Shown piece after piece: positions 36,339 to 44,782 of a stretch of 64,000 nucleotides of DNA. The notes beneath the pieces were generated by a model. It saw nothing but the letters and a program-made list of their open reading frames with translations. It was not told where the DNA came from and searched no databases. A program made the position numbers and the translations under genes. How positions within the stretch are numbered: position 1 is the stretch's first letter; each line of letters opens with the position of its first letter. The stretch comes from Colwellia psychrerythraea. Its GTDB lineage: Bacteria; Pseudomonadota; Gammaproteobacteria; Enterobacterales; Alteromonadaceae. The stretch covers positions 62,001-126,000 of the forward strand of contig NZ_JQED01000055.1 of the NCBI RefSeq assembly GCF_000764225.1, in the 5' to 3' direction.

Positions 36339-37034
36339 CTACTTCGCTTTACGGTTGTTCTTTCTTTTAGGCTTAGCAGCTGGTTGCTCTGCTTGTAATG
36401 GCATGTTGCCAATAATTTCGCCTTTAAAGATCCAAACTTTAATACCAATAACACCATAAGTAGTGTCACCACGCGCAATTGCGTAGTCAATATCAGCACG
36501 TAGAGTATGTAAAGGTACACGACCTTCACGATACCATTCAGCACGTGCAATATCAGCGCCGCCTAAACGACCACTAACTTGTACTTTGATGCCTTTCGCG
36601 CCTAAACGCATTGCATTTTGAACTGCACGCTTCATAGCGCGACGGAACATAACACGACGTTCTAATTGACTAGCGATGCTGTCTGCAACAAGCTGCGCAT
36701 CCATTTCTGGCTTACGTACTTCAGCGATGTTGATTTGAGCAGGAACACCAGCAATTTTAGAAACGGCTAAACGTAGTTTCTCAACATCTTCGCCTTTCTT
36801 ACCGATAACAACACCTGGACGAGCCGTGTGAATTGTTACGCGGATAGATTTAGCTGGACGTTCGATTACCACTTTAGAAAGTGATGCACGCTTAAGCTTT
36901 TCTTTTAAAAATTCGCGAACCTTATGGTCGCCGTCTAAGTTGCTAGCAAAATCTTTGTTGCTTGCAAACCAAGTAGACGCGAAAGGTTTCGTGATACCTA
37001 AGCGAATACCGGTAGGATTAACTTTTTGACCCAT
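36339..37034 (-). CDS. rpsC: 30S ribosomal protein S3
   Basis: 231 residues: MGQKVNPTGIRLGITKPFAS, KH domain with VVIGKKGEDVEKL, and the C-terminal RADIDYAIARGDTTYGVIGIKVWI. The lysine-rich tail is typical. It forms part of the mRNA entry site. It is 12 bp after rplV. Confidence 0.99.
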   Translation of the reverse strand: MGQKVNPTGIRLGITKPFASTWFASNKDFASNLDGDHKVREFLKEKLKRASLSKVVIERPAKSIRVTIHTARPGVVIGKKGEDVEKLRLAVSKIAGVPAQINIAEVRKPEMDAQLVADSIASQLERRVMFRRAMKRAVQNAMRLGAKGIKVQVSGRLGGADIARAEWYREGRVPLHTLRADIDYAIARGDTTYGVIGIKVWIFKGEIIGNMPLQAEQPAAKPKRKNNRKAK

Positions 37035-37046
37035 ACTAATATACTC

Positions 37047-37379
37047 CTAAGAATCAGACACAATCACAGTGATGTGACTAGTGCGCTTGATGATGCGATC
37101 GGCTCGGCCTTTCGCACGTGGCATAATACGTTTCATTGTTGGACCATCGTCAATCAAAATTGTTTTAACGAATAATTCATCAATATCTGCACCTTCGTTA
37201 TGCTCGGCATTTGCGATTGCAGAGTTAAGTACTTTTTTAACTAATTCAGCAGCTTTTTTGTTGCTGAAAGTTAGAATTTCAAGTGCTTTCTCTACATTTG
37301 TGCCACGGATTTGATCCGCAACTAAACGCGCTTTCTGAGCAGAACCGCGGGCAAATTTATGTATAGCAATAGCTTCCAT
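37047..37379 (-). CDS. rplV: 50S ribosomal protein L22
   Basis: 110 residues. The globular part (HKFARGSAQKARLVADQIRG) is followed by the extended loop that lines the exit tunnel (PTMKRIMPRAKGRADRIIKR), where macrolide-resistance changes occur in other species. No such change is obvious. Confidence 0.99.
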   Translation of the reverse strand: MEAIAIHKFARGSAQKARLVADQIRGTNVEKALEILTFSNKKAAELVKKVLNSAIANAEHNEGADIDELFVKTILIDDGPTMKRIMPRAKGRADRIIKRTSHITVIVSDS

Positions 37380-37390
37380 TTAACTTCCCC

Positions 37391-37666
37391 TTACTTCTTA
37401 GCTTTCTTATCAGCGATATGACCGCGATAAGTACGAGTTGGTGCAAATTCTCCTAATTTGTGACCGATCATTTCTTCGGTTACAAATACAGGAACGTGTT
37501 GACGGCCATTATGGACAGCGATGGTCAATCCGATCATTGTAGGAATGATCATTGAACGACGGGACCAAGTTTTAATTGGCTTTTTATTCCCGCTTTCCAC
37601 CGCTTTCTCTACCTTCGTCAACAAGTGTAGGTCAATAAATGGACCTTTCTTGAGGGAACGTGGCAT
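37391..37666 (-). CDS. rpsS: 30S ribosomal protein S19
   Basis: 91 residues, MPRSLKKGPFIDLHLL with IPTMIGLTIAVHNGRQHVPV and the C-terminal HKLGEFAPTRTYRGH. It binds the head of the 30S subunit with S13. The gap to rplB upstream is 97 bp, the largest inside the operon. Confidence 0.99.
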   Translation of the reverse strand: MPRSLKKGPFIDLHLLTKVEKAVESGNKKPIKTWSRRSMIIPTMIGLTIAVHNGRQHVPVFVTEEMIGHKLGEFAPTRTYRGHIADKKAKK

Positions 37667-37763
37667 GGTGAATCCTTATATAATTCAAATTCTTCATGTT
37701 GAACTTAGTGATAACCGAAGTTAACTAAGCTCAAGCAATCAGAATATTAGTTTAATGCACTAA

Positions 37764-38588
37764 TTACTTAGTGCGACGACGTACGATAAATTTATCAGTA
37801 CGCTTGTTCGAACGAGTCTTGTAACCCTTAGTTGGTACACCCCAAGGTGATACCGGGTGACGACCGCCAGATGTTTTACCTTCACCACCACCGTGTGGAT
37901 GGTCAACTGGGTTCATGGCAACACCACGAACAGTTGGGCGAACACCGCGCCATCTTGAAGCACCAGCTTTACCCAAAGAGCGAAGCATGTGTTCAGAATT
38001 GCCGATTTCACCTAAAGTAGCACGACAATCTGCTTCGATTTTACGCATTTCGCCAGAGCGAAGACGTAAAGTAACGTAAGCACCATCTTTCGCAACTAAT
38101 TGTGCGTAAGTACCAGCAGCACGTGCGATTTGAGCACCTTTACCTGGTTTAAGTTCGATTGCGTGAACAACACTACCTAGTGGTGTGTTGCGCAACGGCA
38201 TTGTGTTACCTGCTTTAATAGGAGCATCTACACCAGACTGGATAGTATCACCAGCTGTTAAGCCTTTAGGGGCTAAGATGTAACGACGTTCACCATCTGC
38301 ATATAAAACTAATGCAATGTTAGCGCTTCGGTTTGGATCGTATTCTAAACGTTCTACTTTGGCTGGAATGCCATCTTTATTACGTTTAAAATCAACGATA
38401 CGATAATGTTGCTTATGACCACCACCAATGTGACGAACCGTAATGCGACCATTATTGTTACGACCACCAGACTTAGACTTAGTGTCTAATAATGGTGCAT
38501 AAGGCTTACCTTTATGAAGCTCTTTGTTTACCACTTTAACTAGGTGACGACGACCCGGAGAAGTAGGTTTACATTTTACTATAGCCAT
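37764..38588 (-). CDS. rplB: 50S ribosomal protein L2
   Basis: 274 residues, MAIVKCKPTSPGRRHLVKVV with the conserved GRITVRHIGGGHKQHYRIVD and the catalytic-core loop MNPVDHPHGGGEGKTSGGRHP. It is essential for subunit joining and peptidyl transfer. It is 12 bp after rplW. Confidence 0.99.
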   Translation of the reverse strand: MAIVKCKPTSPGRRHLVKVVNKELHKGKPYAPLLDTKSKSGGRNNNGRITVRHIGGGHKQHYRIVDFKRNKDGIPAKVERLEYDPNRSANIALVLYADGERRYILAPKGLTAGDTIQSGVDAPIKAGNTMPLRNTPLGSVVHAIELKPGKGAQIARAAGTYAQLVAKDGAYVTLRLRSGEMRKIEADCRATLGEIGNSEHMLRSLGKAGASRWRGVRPTVRGVAMNPVDHPHGGGEGKTSGGRHPVSPWGVPTKGYKTRSNKRTDKFIVRRRTK

Positions 38589-38600
38589 TTTAACTGCTCC

Positions 38601-38903
38601 TTATGATTCCGCGCCAACGAAGTCGATGTCACTACCTTCTGCAAGAGTAACGTAGGCTTTTTTCCAGTCGTTACGACGACCAAAACGAGCACCGGTACGT
38701 TTTACTTTACCCTTAACATTAAGTGTATTAACACCTTCAACTGTAACTTCAAAAAGTTTCTCAACTGCTGCTTTAATTTCAGCTTTAGTTGCATCTGTAG
38801 CTACTTTGAAAACAACAGTGTTGTTTGCTTCTGCAGCGGTAGTTGCTTTTTCAGAGATATTTGGTGCTAAAAGCACTTTCAACAAACGTTCTTCGTTTAT
38901 CAT
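38601..38903 (-). CDS. rplW: 50S ribosomal protein L23
   Basis: 100 residues; LLKVLLAPNISEKATTAAE and the extended loop GKVKRTGARFGRRNDWKKAYV identify it. It forms the docking site at the tunnel exit for trigger factor and SRP. It overlaps rplD by 4 bp (ATGA). Confidence 0.99.
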   Translation of the reverse strand: MINEERLLKVLLAPNISEKATTAAEANNTVVFKVATDATKAEIKAAVEKLFEVTVEGVNTLNVKGKVKRTGARFGRRNDWKKAYVTLAEGSDIDFVGAES

Positions 38904-39505
38904 GCTAAAATCCCCTCAATTTCTTTAACTGCATCAGCAGTGATTAAAACTTTTTCGAAACCAACTAAGCTTACAGGGTCAATTGCTGCAACGTCACGAA
39001 CGTCAACTTTATATAAGTTACGTGCTGATAAGAACAAGTTCTCGTCAACTTCTTTCGTTACAATCAATACGTCTTTAAGCTCTAAGCCTTTTAGCTTAGC
39101 AACTAAATCTTTAGTTTTAGGCGTTTCTACCGAAAAGTTCTCTACCACAACTAGACGTTCTTGACGAACTAGTTCAGATAGGATGCTAGCAATAGCACCA
39201 CGATACATTTTACGGTTAACTTTTTGGCTGTGATCCTGAGGTTTAGCAGCGAATGTTACGCCACCTGTACGCCAGATTGGACCACGGGTAGTACCAGCAC
39301 GTGCACGGCCAGTACCTTTTTGACGCCATGGTTTTGCACCACCGCCGCTAACTTCTGAGCGAGTTTTCTGAGCACGAGTACCTTGACGAGCACCAGCTGC
39401 GTATGCAACTACTACTTGGTGTACTAACGCTTCGTTAAACTCACGTCCAAAAGTTGCTTCAGATACTTCAAGAGCACCTGATGCGTCTTTTAATGATAAT
39501 TCCAT
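38900..39505 (-). CDS. rplD: 50S ribosomal protein L4
   Basis: 201 residues from the ATG at 39505 (an adjacent GTG one codon earlier is possible; AGGAGA lies 9 nt before the ATG). MELSLKDASGALEVSEATFG and GGGAKPWRQKGTGRARAGTT are the family hallmarks. In E. coli L4 represses its own operon through the S10 leader, and a leader hairpin with a U-run is present here at 40513-40560. Confidence 0.99.
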   Translation of the reverse strand: MELSLKDASGALEVSEATFGREFNEALVHQVVVAYAAGARQGTRAQKTRSEVSGGGAKPWRQKGTGRARAGTTRGPIWRTGGVTFAAKPQDHSQKVNRKMYRGAIASILSELVRQERLVVVENFSVETPKTKDLVAKLKGLELKDVLIVTKEVDENLFLSARNLYKVDVRDVAAIDPVSLVGFEKVLITADAVKEIEGILA

Positions 39506-39521
39506 CACAAAATCTCCTGGA

Positions 39522-40160
39522 CTAAGCTTTAACAGCTGGTTTGATGATTACGTTGCCATTGATAGCACCCGGAACTGCGCCTTTAACAAGCAACAAGTTA
39601 CGTTCTGCGTCAACGCGAACCAATTCAAGGTTTTGTGTAGTACAACGCACAGCACCCATGTGACCAGACATTTTTTTGCCTTTAAATACACGACCTGGTG
39701 TTTGACACTGACCTAACGAACCGTTAGATCTATGTGATAACGAAACACCATGCGTTGCATGTTGCATAGTAAAGTTCCAGCGTTTAATACCGCCTTGGAA
39801 ACCTTTACCTTTCGATGTACCAGTAACGTCTACTAATTTAGTGTCATTGAATACTTCAACAGTGATTTCACTGCCAGCTTCAATATCACTACCTTCATTT
39901 TCGTTTAAACGGAATTCCCACAAGCCGCGGCCTGCTTCTATTCCTGCTTTCGCGAAATGTCCAGCAGCTGGTTTAGTTACACGGCTTGCTTTACGCTTGC
40001 CCGTTGTAACTTGTAGTGCTGAATAACCATCGTTGTCTACTGTTTTAACTTGAGCAACACGGTTTGCTTCAACTTCGATAACAGTAACAGGGGTAGAAAC
40101 ACCGTCTTCTGTGAAGACACGAGTCATACCCACTTTACGTCCAACTAGACCTATAGTCAT
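39522..40160 (-). CDS. rplC: 50S ribosomal protein L3
   Basis: 212 residues, MTIGLVGRKVGMTRVFTEDG with GTSKGKGFQGGIKRWNF and the glutamine-containing SLGQCQTPGRVFKGKKMSGHMG, where PrmB methylates Q150 in E. coli. One of the first proteins in 50S assembly. It is 14 bp after rpsJ. Confidence 0.99.
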   Translation of the reverse strand: MTIGLVGRKVGMTRVFTEDGVSTPVTVIEVEANRVAQVKTVDNDGYSALQVTTGKRKASRVTKPAAGHFAKAGIEAGRGLWEFRLNENEGSDIEAGSEITVEVFNDTKLVDVTGTSKGKGFQGGIKRWNFTMQHATHGVSLSHRSNGSLGQCQTPGRVFKGKKMSGHMGAVRCTTQNLELVRVDAERNLLLVKGAVPGAINGNVIIKPAVKA

Positions 40161-40174
40161 TGTTAAAACTCCCC

Positions 40175-40486
40175 TTAGCCCAAGCTGATTTGAACATCAA
40201 CACCAGCTGCAAGATCTAAACGCATTAATGCGTCTACAGTCTTTTCAGTTGGCTCAACGATATCAATCATGCGTTTGTGAGTACGGATTTCGTACTGATC
40301 TCGCGCATCTTTGTTAACGTGTGGAGAAGTCAAGATAGTGTAACGTTCTTTGCGTGTAGGAAGTGGAATTGGACCACGAACCTGTGCGCCAGTACGTTTT
40401 GCAGTATCAACGATTTCTGCTGTAGATTGATCAATCAAACGATGATCGAACGCTTTCAAACGAATGCGAATTCTTTGATTTGACAT
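40175..40486 (-). CDS. rpsJ: 30S ribosomal protein S10 (NusE)
   Basis: 103 residues: RIRIRLKAFDHRLIDQSTAE, GPIPLPTRKERYTILTSPHVNKDARDQYE. It is both a 30S head protein and the NusE antitermination factor. It is the first gene of the operon. A 5' leader of about 200 nt with a promoter and an attenuator precedes it. Confidence 0.99.
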   Translation of the reverse strand: MSNQRIRIRLKAFDHRLIDQSTAEIVDTAKRTGAQVRGPIPLPTRKERYTILTSPHVNKDARDQYEIRTHKRMIDIVEPTEKTVDALMRLDLAAGVDVQISLG

Positions 40487-40512
40487 GAAGACAAATCCCC
40501 TTTTAAAAGAAC

Positions 40513-40560
40513 AAAAAAATACATCCCTCTGCTTCCTTATGTGCCGGAAGGGGGTGTATT
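40513..40560 (-). promoter_or_regulatory. S10 leader hairpin with U-run (probable L4 attenuator)
   Basis: On the minus strand AATACACCCCCTTCC pairs with GGAAGCAGAGGGATGTATT (small internal loop), followed directly by a run of T residues. It is 26 nt before rpsJ. It has the form of an intrinsic terminator inside the leader of the operon that encodes L4. L4-controlled attenuation is known in E. coli; control by L4 here is inferred from position and shape. Confidence 0.7.
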
Positions 40561-40701
40561 AACTAAAAAACATTCAACTCAAAATTAGAGTTGCTGTGAA
40601 ATAAATAGAAATTAAATCTTATTTATTTAGTGCCTCAAAACTTTACTTTTTAGTAACAGTTTTTAGCTTAACACACTCAATTTGGCTGAATGCGAGCGCG
40701 T

Positions 40702-40729
40702 ATTATACAAGAAAGCTTCTCCTGTGCAA
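40702..40729 (-). promoter_or_regulatory. Sigma-70 promoter of the S10 operon
   Basis: On the minus strand TTGCAC and TATAAT are separated by 16 bp, followed by the GC-rich discriminator ACGCGCTCGC, as expected for a growth-rate and ppGpp-controlled ribosomal promoter. Transcription should begin near 40694, about 208 nt before rpsJ. The remaining bases to 41139 show no gene. Confidence 0.85.
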
Positions 40730-41139
40730 GTTATTTATTGCTTATTATGAAAAACCAGACTTGCACCTGCTGATATTAGCTGACTAGCGCAAAATGTTGT
40801 ACTGTGTTAAGAGAATAAGTATGTATAACGAGCGGGTTATGCATATGCCAAATAGATAAACAATAATAAAGCAAAGATAAGATACGGGATGCAATGATTG
40901 AAGATGTTACAGCCAATAATAAGCATTACTTGTTGCTTTTAACTTATCGTTTATTTGAACAAGTGAAATATTCTGTATATAGGTGGTGGCTTTTAATTTT
41001 CTTTGTCATTTCAGTTTACTGATAAAATATTAACTCAACTATTACGTTGCTCTATATAAGCAGAAGTTAGTGATCAGGTTAAGCCCCTACTTGTTTTATT
41101 AATTTATTTATCAATTTTCTATGGATTTGCTTTTGTTAA

Positions 41140-41148
41140 TGGTATACT
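41140..41148 (+). promoter_or_regulatory. Extended -10 promoter of the EF-G gene
   Basis: TGGTATACT fits an extended -10 (TGn-TATACT), followed by the discriminator CGCGCGC typical of translation genes. No convincing -35 is seen. It gives a 5' leader of about 95 nt before the start codon. Confidence 0.6.
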
Positions 41149-41250
41149 CGCGCGCAAATTTTCAACAAGTTCTGCTTTTAACTTACTTAACTTATATATA
41201 AGTATAAGAAGTAAAAGTGGGATAGACCTTAAACTAAGTAGAGTAATGTA

Positions 41251-43356
41251 ATGGCAGATTTATCCAAATACAGAAACATTGGTATCTTCGCTCACGTTGA
41301 TGCTGGTAAAACCACAACAACTGAACGTATCCTAAAATTAACCGGTCAGATCCATAAAACTGGTGAAGTACATGACGGTGAGTCAACAACTGATTTCATG
41401 GAACAGGAAGCTGAGCGCGGTATTACTATCCAGTCTGCTGCGGTAAGTTGTTTTTGGAACGATCACCGTTTCAATGTTATCGATACTCCTGGTCACGTTG
41501 ACTTCACAGTTGAAGTATATCGTTCACTTAAAGTACTTGATGGTGGCGTAGGTGTATTCTGTGGTTCTGGCGGTGTTGAGCCACAATCAGAAACTAACTG
41601 GCGTTATGCGAATGACTCAGAAGTTGCCCGTATTATCTTTGTAAACAAGTTAGACCGTTTAGGTGCTGATTTTTACCGTGTTGTTAAACAAACTCAAGAC
41701 GTATTAGGTGCTAACCCACTTGTTATGGTATTACCAATCGGTACTGAAGATGAGTTTACTGGTGTTGTTGATCTTCTTACCCGTAAAGCATGGGTATGGG
41801 ATGACACAGGTCTTCCTGAAAACTTTGAAATTCAAGATGTTCCTGCGGACATGGTTGACAAAGTTGAAGAATACCGCGAAATGCTTCTTGAAACTGCACT
41901 TGAGCAAGACGATGATCTTTTCGAAGCATACCTAGAAGAAGGCACTGAGCCTTCAATGGAAGAGATCAAGCGTTGTATCCGTAAAGGTACACGTACTATG
42001 GACTTCTTCCCTACTTACTGTGGCTCTGCATTTAAAAACAAAGGTGTTCAAAACATTCTTGACGCTGTTGTTGATTACTTACCTTCACCAACAGAAGTTG
42101 ATGCTCAACCACTTACTGATGAAGCAGGTGAACCTACTGGTGCAGTAGCGACTGTTTCTGCAGATGAAACATTTAAAGCGTTAGCATTTAAAATCACCGA
42201 TGACCGTTTTGGTACATTAACTTTCGTACGTATCTATTCTGGTACATTGAAGAAAGGCGATACTATTCTTAATGCGGCAACAGGTAAAACTGAGCGTGTT
42301 GGCCGTATGTGTGAAATGCAGGCTGATGACCGTAACGAGCTTACTTCAGCACAAGCTGGTGATATCATCGCGATTGTTGGTATGAAGAGTGGCGTTCAAA
42401 CAGGTCATACGTTATGTGATCCTAAAGACCCAATTGTTTTAGAAGCGATGGTATTCCCTAAGCCGGTAATCTCTATCTCAGTTAAACCTAAAGATAAAGG
42501 TTCTACAGAGAAAATGGGTCTAGCTATCGGTAAAATGGTTGCAGAAGATCCTACCTTTAAAGTTGAAACTGATGAAGATTCAGGTGAAACGATTTTATCT
42601 GGTATGGGTGAGCTTCACTTAGATATCAAAGTAGATATTCTAAAACGTACCTACGGTGTTGAATTAGAAGTTGGTAAGCCACAAGTTGCCTACCGTGAAA
42701 CTATCACGCAAGCAATTGAAGATTCTTACACACATAAGAAACAATCTGGTGGTTCTGGTCAGTTCGGTAAAATTGATTACCGTATCAAGCCTGGCGAACC
42801 TGGTTCTGGTTTCGTATTTAGCTCAGTTGTTGTTGGTGGTAACGTTCCAAAAGAATTCTTCCCAGCAATCGAGAAAGGCTTTAAAGGCATGATGGATACT
42901 GGTGTTCTTGCTGGTTTCCCTGTACTTGACGTTGAAATTGAATTATACGATGGTGGCTTCCATGCGGTTGATTCATCTGCTGTTGCATTTGAACTTGCTG
43001 CGCGTGGTGCTTTCCGTCAATCAATTCCTAAAGCTGGTGCTCAGTTAATCGAACCTATCATGAAAGTTGATGTGTTTACTCCTGATGATCACGTTGGTGA
43101 TGTTATCGGTGATTTAAACCGTCGTCGTGGTATGATCGGTGGCCAAGAAGCGGGTGTTTCTGGTGTTCGTATTAAAGCTGACGTACCTCTTTCAGAAATG
43201 TTCGGTTACATCGGATCTCTACGTACAATGACATCAGGTCGTGGTCAATTCTCTATGGAATTCTCTCACTACATGCCTTGTCCTAACAACGTAGCTGAAG
43301 AAGTTATCGCAGAAGTTAAAGCAGAAAAAGCTGCTAAAGACGCTGCTAGAAAATAA
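41251..43356 (+). CDS. fusA: Elongation factor G, second (FusA2-like) type
   Basis: 701 residues. GTPase motifs: AHVDAGKTTTTE, DTPGHVDF, NKLDR; switch I RGITIQSAAVSCFW. Domains IV and V carry SGGSGQFGKIDYRIKPGEPGSGF and GYIGSLRTMTSGRGQFSME. The start MADLSKYRNIGIFAHVDAGK and the DGGVGVFCGSGGVEPQSETNWRY wording match the second EF-G found in Vibrio and Shewanella, not canonical FusA (which begins MARTTPIERYRNIGICAH). It promotes translocation or ribosome recycling. Here it stands alone, divergent from the S10 operon, rather than in rpsL-rpsG-fusA-tuf. Assignment to the second type is from memory of homologues. Confidence 0.9.
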   Translation: MADLSKYRNIGIFAHVDAGKTTTTERILKLTGQIHKTGEVHDGESTTDFMEQEAERGITIQSAAVSCFWNDHRFNVIDTPGHVDFTVEVYRSLKVLDGGVGVFCGSGGVEPQSETNWRYANDSEVARIIFVNKLDRLGADFYRVVKQTQDVLGANPLVMVLPIGTEDEFTGVVDLLTRKAWVWDDTGLPENFEIQDVPADMVDKVEEYREMLLETALEQDDDLFEAYLEEGTEPSMEEIKRCIRKGTRTMDFFPTYCGSAFKNKGVQNILDAVVDYLPSPTEVDAQPLTDEAGEPTGAVATVSADETFKALAFKITDDRFGTLTFVRIYSGTLKKGDTILNAATGKTERVGRMCEMQADDRNELTSAQAGDIIAIVGMKSGVQTGHTLCDPKDPIVLEAMVFPKPVISISVKPKDKGSTEKMGLAIGKMVAEDPTFKVETDEDSGETILSGMGELHLDIKVDILKRTYGVELEVGKPQVAYRETITQAIEDSYTHKKQSGGSGQFGKIDYRIKPGEPGSGFVFSSVVVGGNVPKEFFPAIEKGFKGMMDTGVLAGFPVLDVEIELYDGGFHAVDSSAVAFELAARGAFRQSIPKAGAQLIEPIMKVDVFTPDDHVGDVIGDLNRRRGMIGGQEAGVSGVRIKADVPLSEMFGYIGSLRTMTSGRGQFSMEFSHYMPCPNNVAEEVIAEVKAEKAAKDAARK

Positions 43357-43378
43357 TTAACACTTAATTATTTTTGAT

Positions 43379-43402
43379 AAAAGGATGCTTCGGCATCCTT
43401 TT
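43379..43402 (+). terminator. Terminator of the EF-G gene
   Basis: AAAAGGATGC and GCATCCTTTT form a 10-bp perfect stem closed by a TTCG tetraloop, followed by T residues, 22 bp after the stop. Confidence 0.95.
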
Positions 43403-43441
43403 TTATTGCCTGAAAGTTGATAGTTAAGGATAAAGGTAATA

Positions 43442-43612
43442 ATACCAATTCCATTGAATTTATTCCCACCTCAGAGCTATGTCAGAAGCGCTATAACAAA
43501 TAAAATTTGTGCTAGTATAGTCATTCTATATCTCACAAATTTGTGCAGTTATTGCTTTTCTGACAAGCTCCCAAGGGCGAAAATGGTAGGGTATGAGAAA
43601 ATTCCAACGGAA
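43442..43612 (+). repeat. MITE-like repeat, family A, copy 2 (3' truncated)
   Basis: It starts ATACCAATTCCATTGAATTT, nearly identical to the left end of copy 3 (60843). It keeps the hairpin AAATTTGTG...TATAG/CTATA...CACAAATTT and CTGACAAGCTCCCAAGGGCG. After that the right third is lost or replaced, leaving only a trace of the right end (CCAACGGAATT). It lies between the convergent EF-G and spermidine-synthase-like genes. The remainder of 43357-43704 is unremarkable. Confidence 0.8.
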
Positions 43613-43704
43613 TTCTCTTAACTAACAATGCAAGTGCCTTGTCCTAGCAAGCACATATTCGATAGTTGAATATGTGCTTGCTGGATTAAAGCTGCTAACG
43701 GTTC

Positions 43705-44466
43705 CTAATTGAGTTGTAGGCCATGAGGCCAAAATCGTCGCCAACGCTGAATGGTAATTGGAGTAAGGTAACTCTGTTTATTACGCTTTATTAACCTGTG
43801 AAGTTGCCAGTGCTTAGGCGTTAAATGAATAACAATATTGAGATAATTAGGAATATTGAAATAGGTTATATGATGATTTGGTTGCAGCTGCTGTAAGATC
43901 GTTAAGCATAAGTTAATATCACTATCACTGATATCAGGCAAGTTAATTGATAGGCAGGCTTGTGAATCTAATTTACTAGTTAACATTTCAAGCTGACTGA
44001 CGATGCAACTAAAACCAAATTCTTGAGACTGGTAAACATCACAAATTATCCAGTCAATATCGTTAGCATCCTGCTTAGCTAACCAAGTCATGCCATCAGC
44101 ACATATTATATCAAGAGCAACGTGTTCAGGGTTGAAGTACTGAGTAAAGCTGTTGATAACCTCTTGACTGTGTTCAACGGTGGTTAACATTATTTCTGGC
44201 GATAAATGCTGTAAAAATCGAGTGAGGTTTCCTCCACCTAATCCCAGTTCAATAATACGCACAGGCTTGGAAAATAATAATGGTAAAAGTAAGGCTATCT
44301 GATGTGGCAGGGTTAATTGCCAAGGATTACGTTGGTGCATTACACTTTGCACTACGTCACTAAATGCCATCCAACGATAAGAATCATTTTCACTCACCGT
44401 TATTGCATCTTGTTGTTGGCTTAAATACACTAACCTGCCTTGGGTTAAGTGTTTCGCTAACTGCAT
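43705..44466 (-). CDS. Spermidine-synthase-like SAM-fold protein
   Basis: 253 residues with the nucleotide-binding motif RIIELGLGGGNLTRFL (about residues 70-85), an acidic residue at the end of the next strand (MLTTVEHSQEV) and IDWIICDVYQSQEFGF in the catalytic position of polyamine synthases. The N-terminal substrate domain is short, and overall it is closer to the many spermidine-synthase-like methyltransferase-fold proteins than to SpeE itself. The product is unknown. Its start is 24 bp from a family B MITE. Confidence 0.8.
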   Translation of the reverse strand: MQLAKHLTQGRLVYLSQQQDAITVSENDSYRWMAFSDVVQSVMHQRNPWQLTLPHQIALLLPLLFSKPVRIIELGLGGGNLTRFLQHLSPEIMLTTVEHSQEVINSFTQYFNPEHVALDIICADGMTWLAKQDANDIDWIICDVYQSQEFGFSCIVSQLEMLTSKLDSQACLSINLPDISDSDINLCLTILQQLQPNHHITYFNIPNYLNIVIHLTPKHWQLHRLIKRNKQSYLTPITIQRWRRFWPHGLQLN

Positions 44467-44489
44467 AAGCCAATTCCTAAATTAAATGT

Positions 44490-44756
44490 TATACCCATGA
44501 TACTTCAAAATTCGAGTTTCAGGATACCAGATAGATTAATGATCAAGACGCATCTTTTTATTAAGGGTTGTTCCCTTAAAAATAGATGAAATGATAAACA
44601 TTATTTTATCTGGCATCCCCGCAGGGCTGGTTTATAAACACTTTATGCTACGTTATTGATTTCGACAATAGAAAAACTATTATCTTCAATCAATGTCTTG
44701 CCTAAAAGCGTTTCTAATTCCAGCTGAATCCTGAATTTTGAGGTAACATGGGTATA
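44490..44756 (-). repeat. MITE-like repeat, family B, copy 1
   Basis: 267 bp with terminal inverted repeats: left ATACCCATGATACTTCAAAA and right, read inward, ATACCCATGTTACCTCAAAA. Inside (minus strand) are CAGCTGGAATTAGAAACG, ATCAATAACGTAGCATAAAG and AAACCAGCCCTGCGGGGATG, all shared with the shorter copy at 61167. It is non-coding. It fills the gap between the divergent spermidine-synthase-like gene and fabY, so the promoters of one or both must lie within or at the edge of the repeat. Confidence 0.85.
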
Positions 44757-44782
44757 TATATGAATAAGTGTAAGGATAGTCA

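Noticed and set aside
36305..36550. ORFs antisense to or overlapping ribosomal genes
   Set aside because: They are shadows in other frames of rpsC and rplP, with no independent ribosome site or family.
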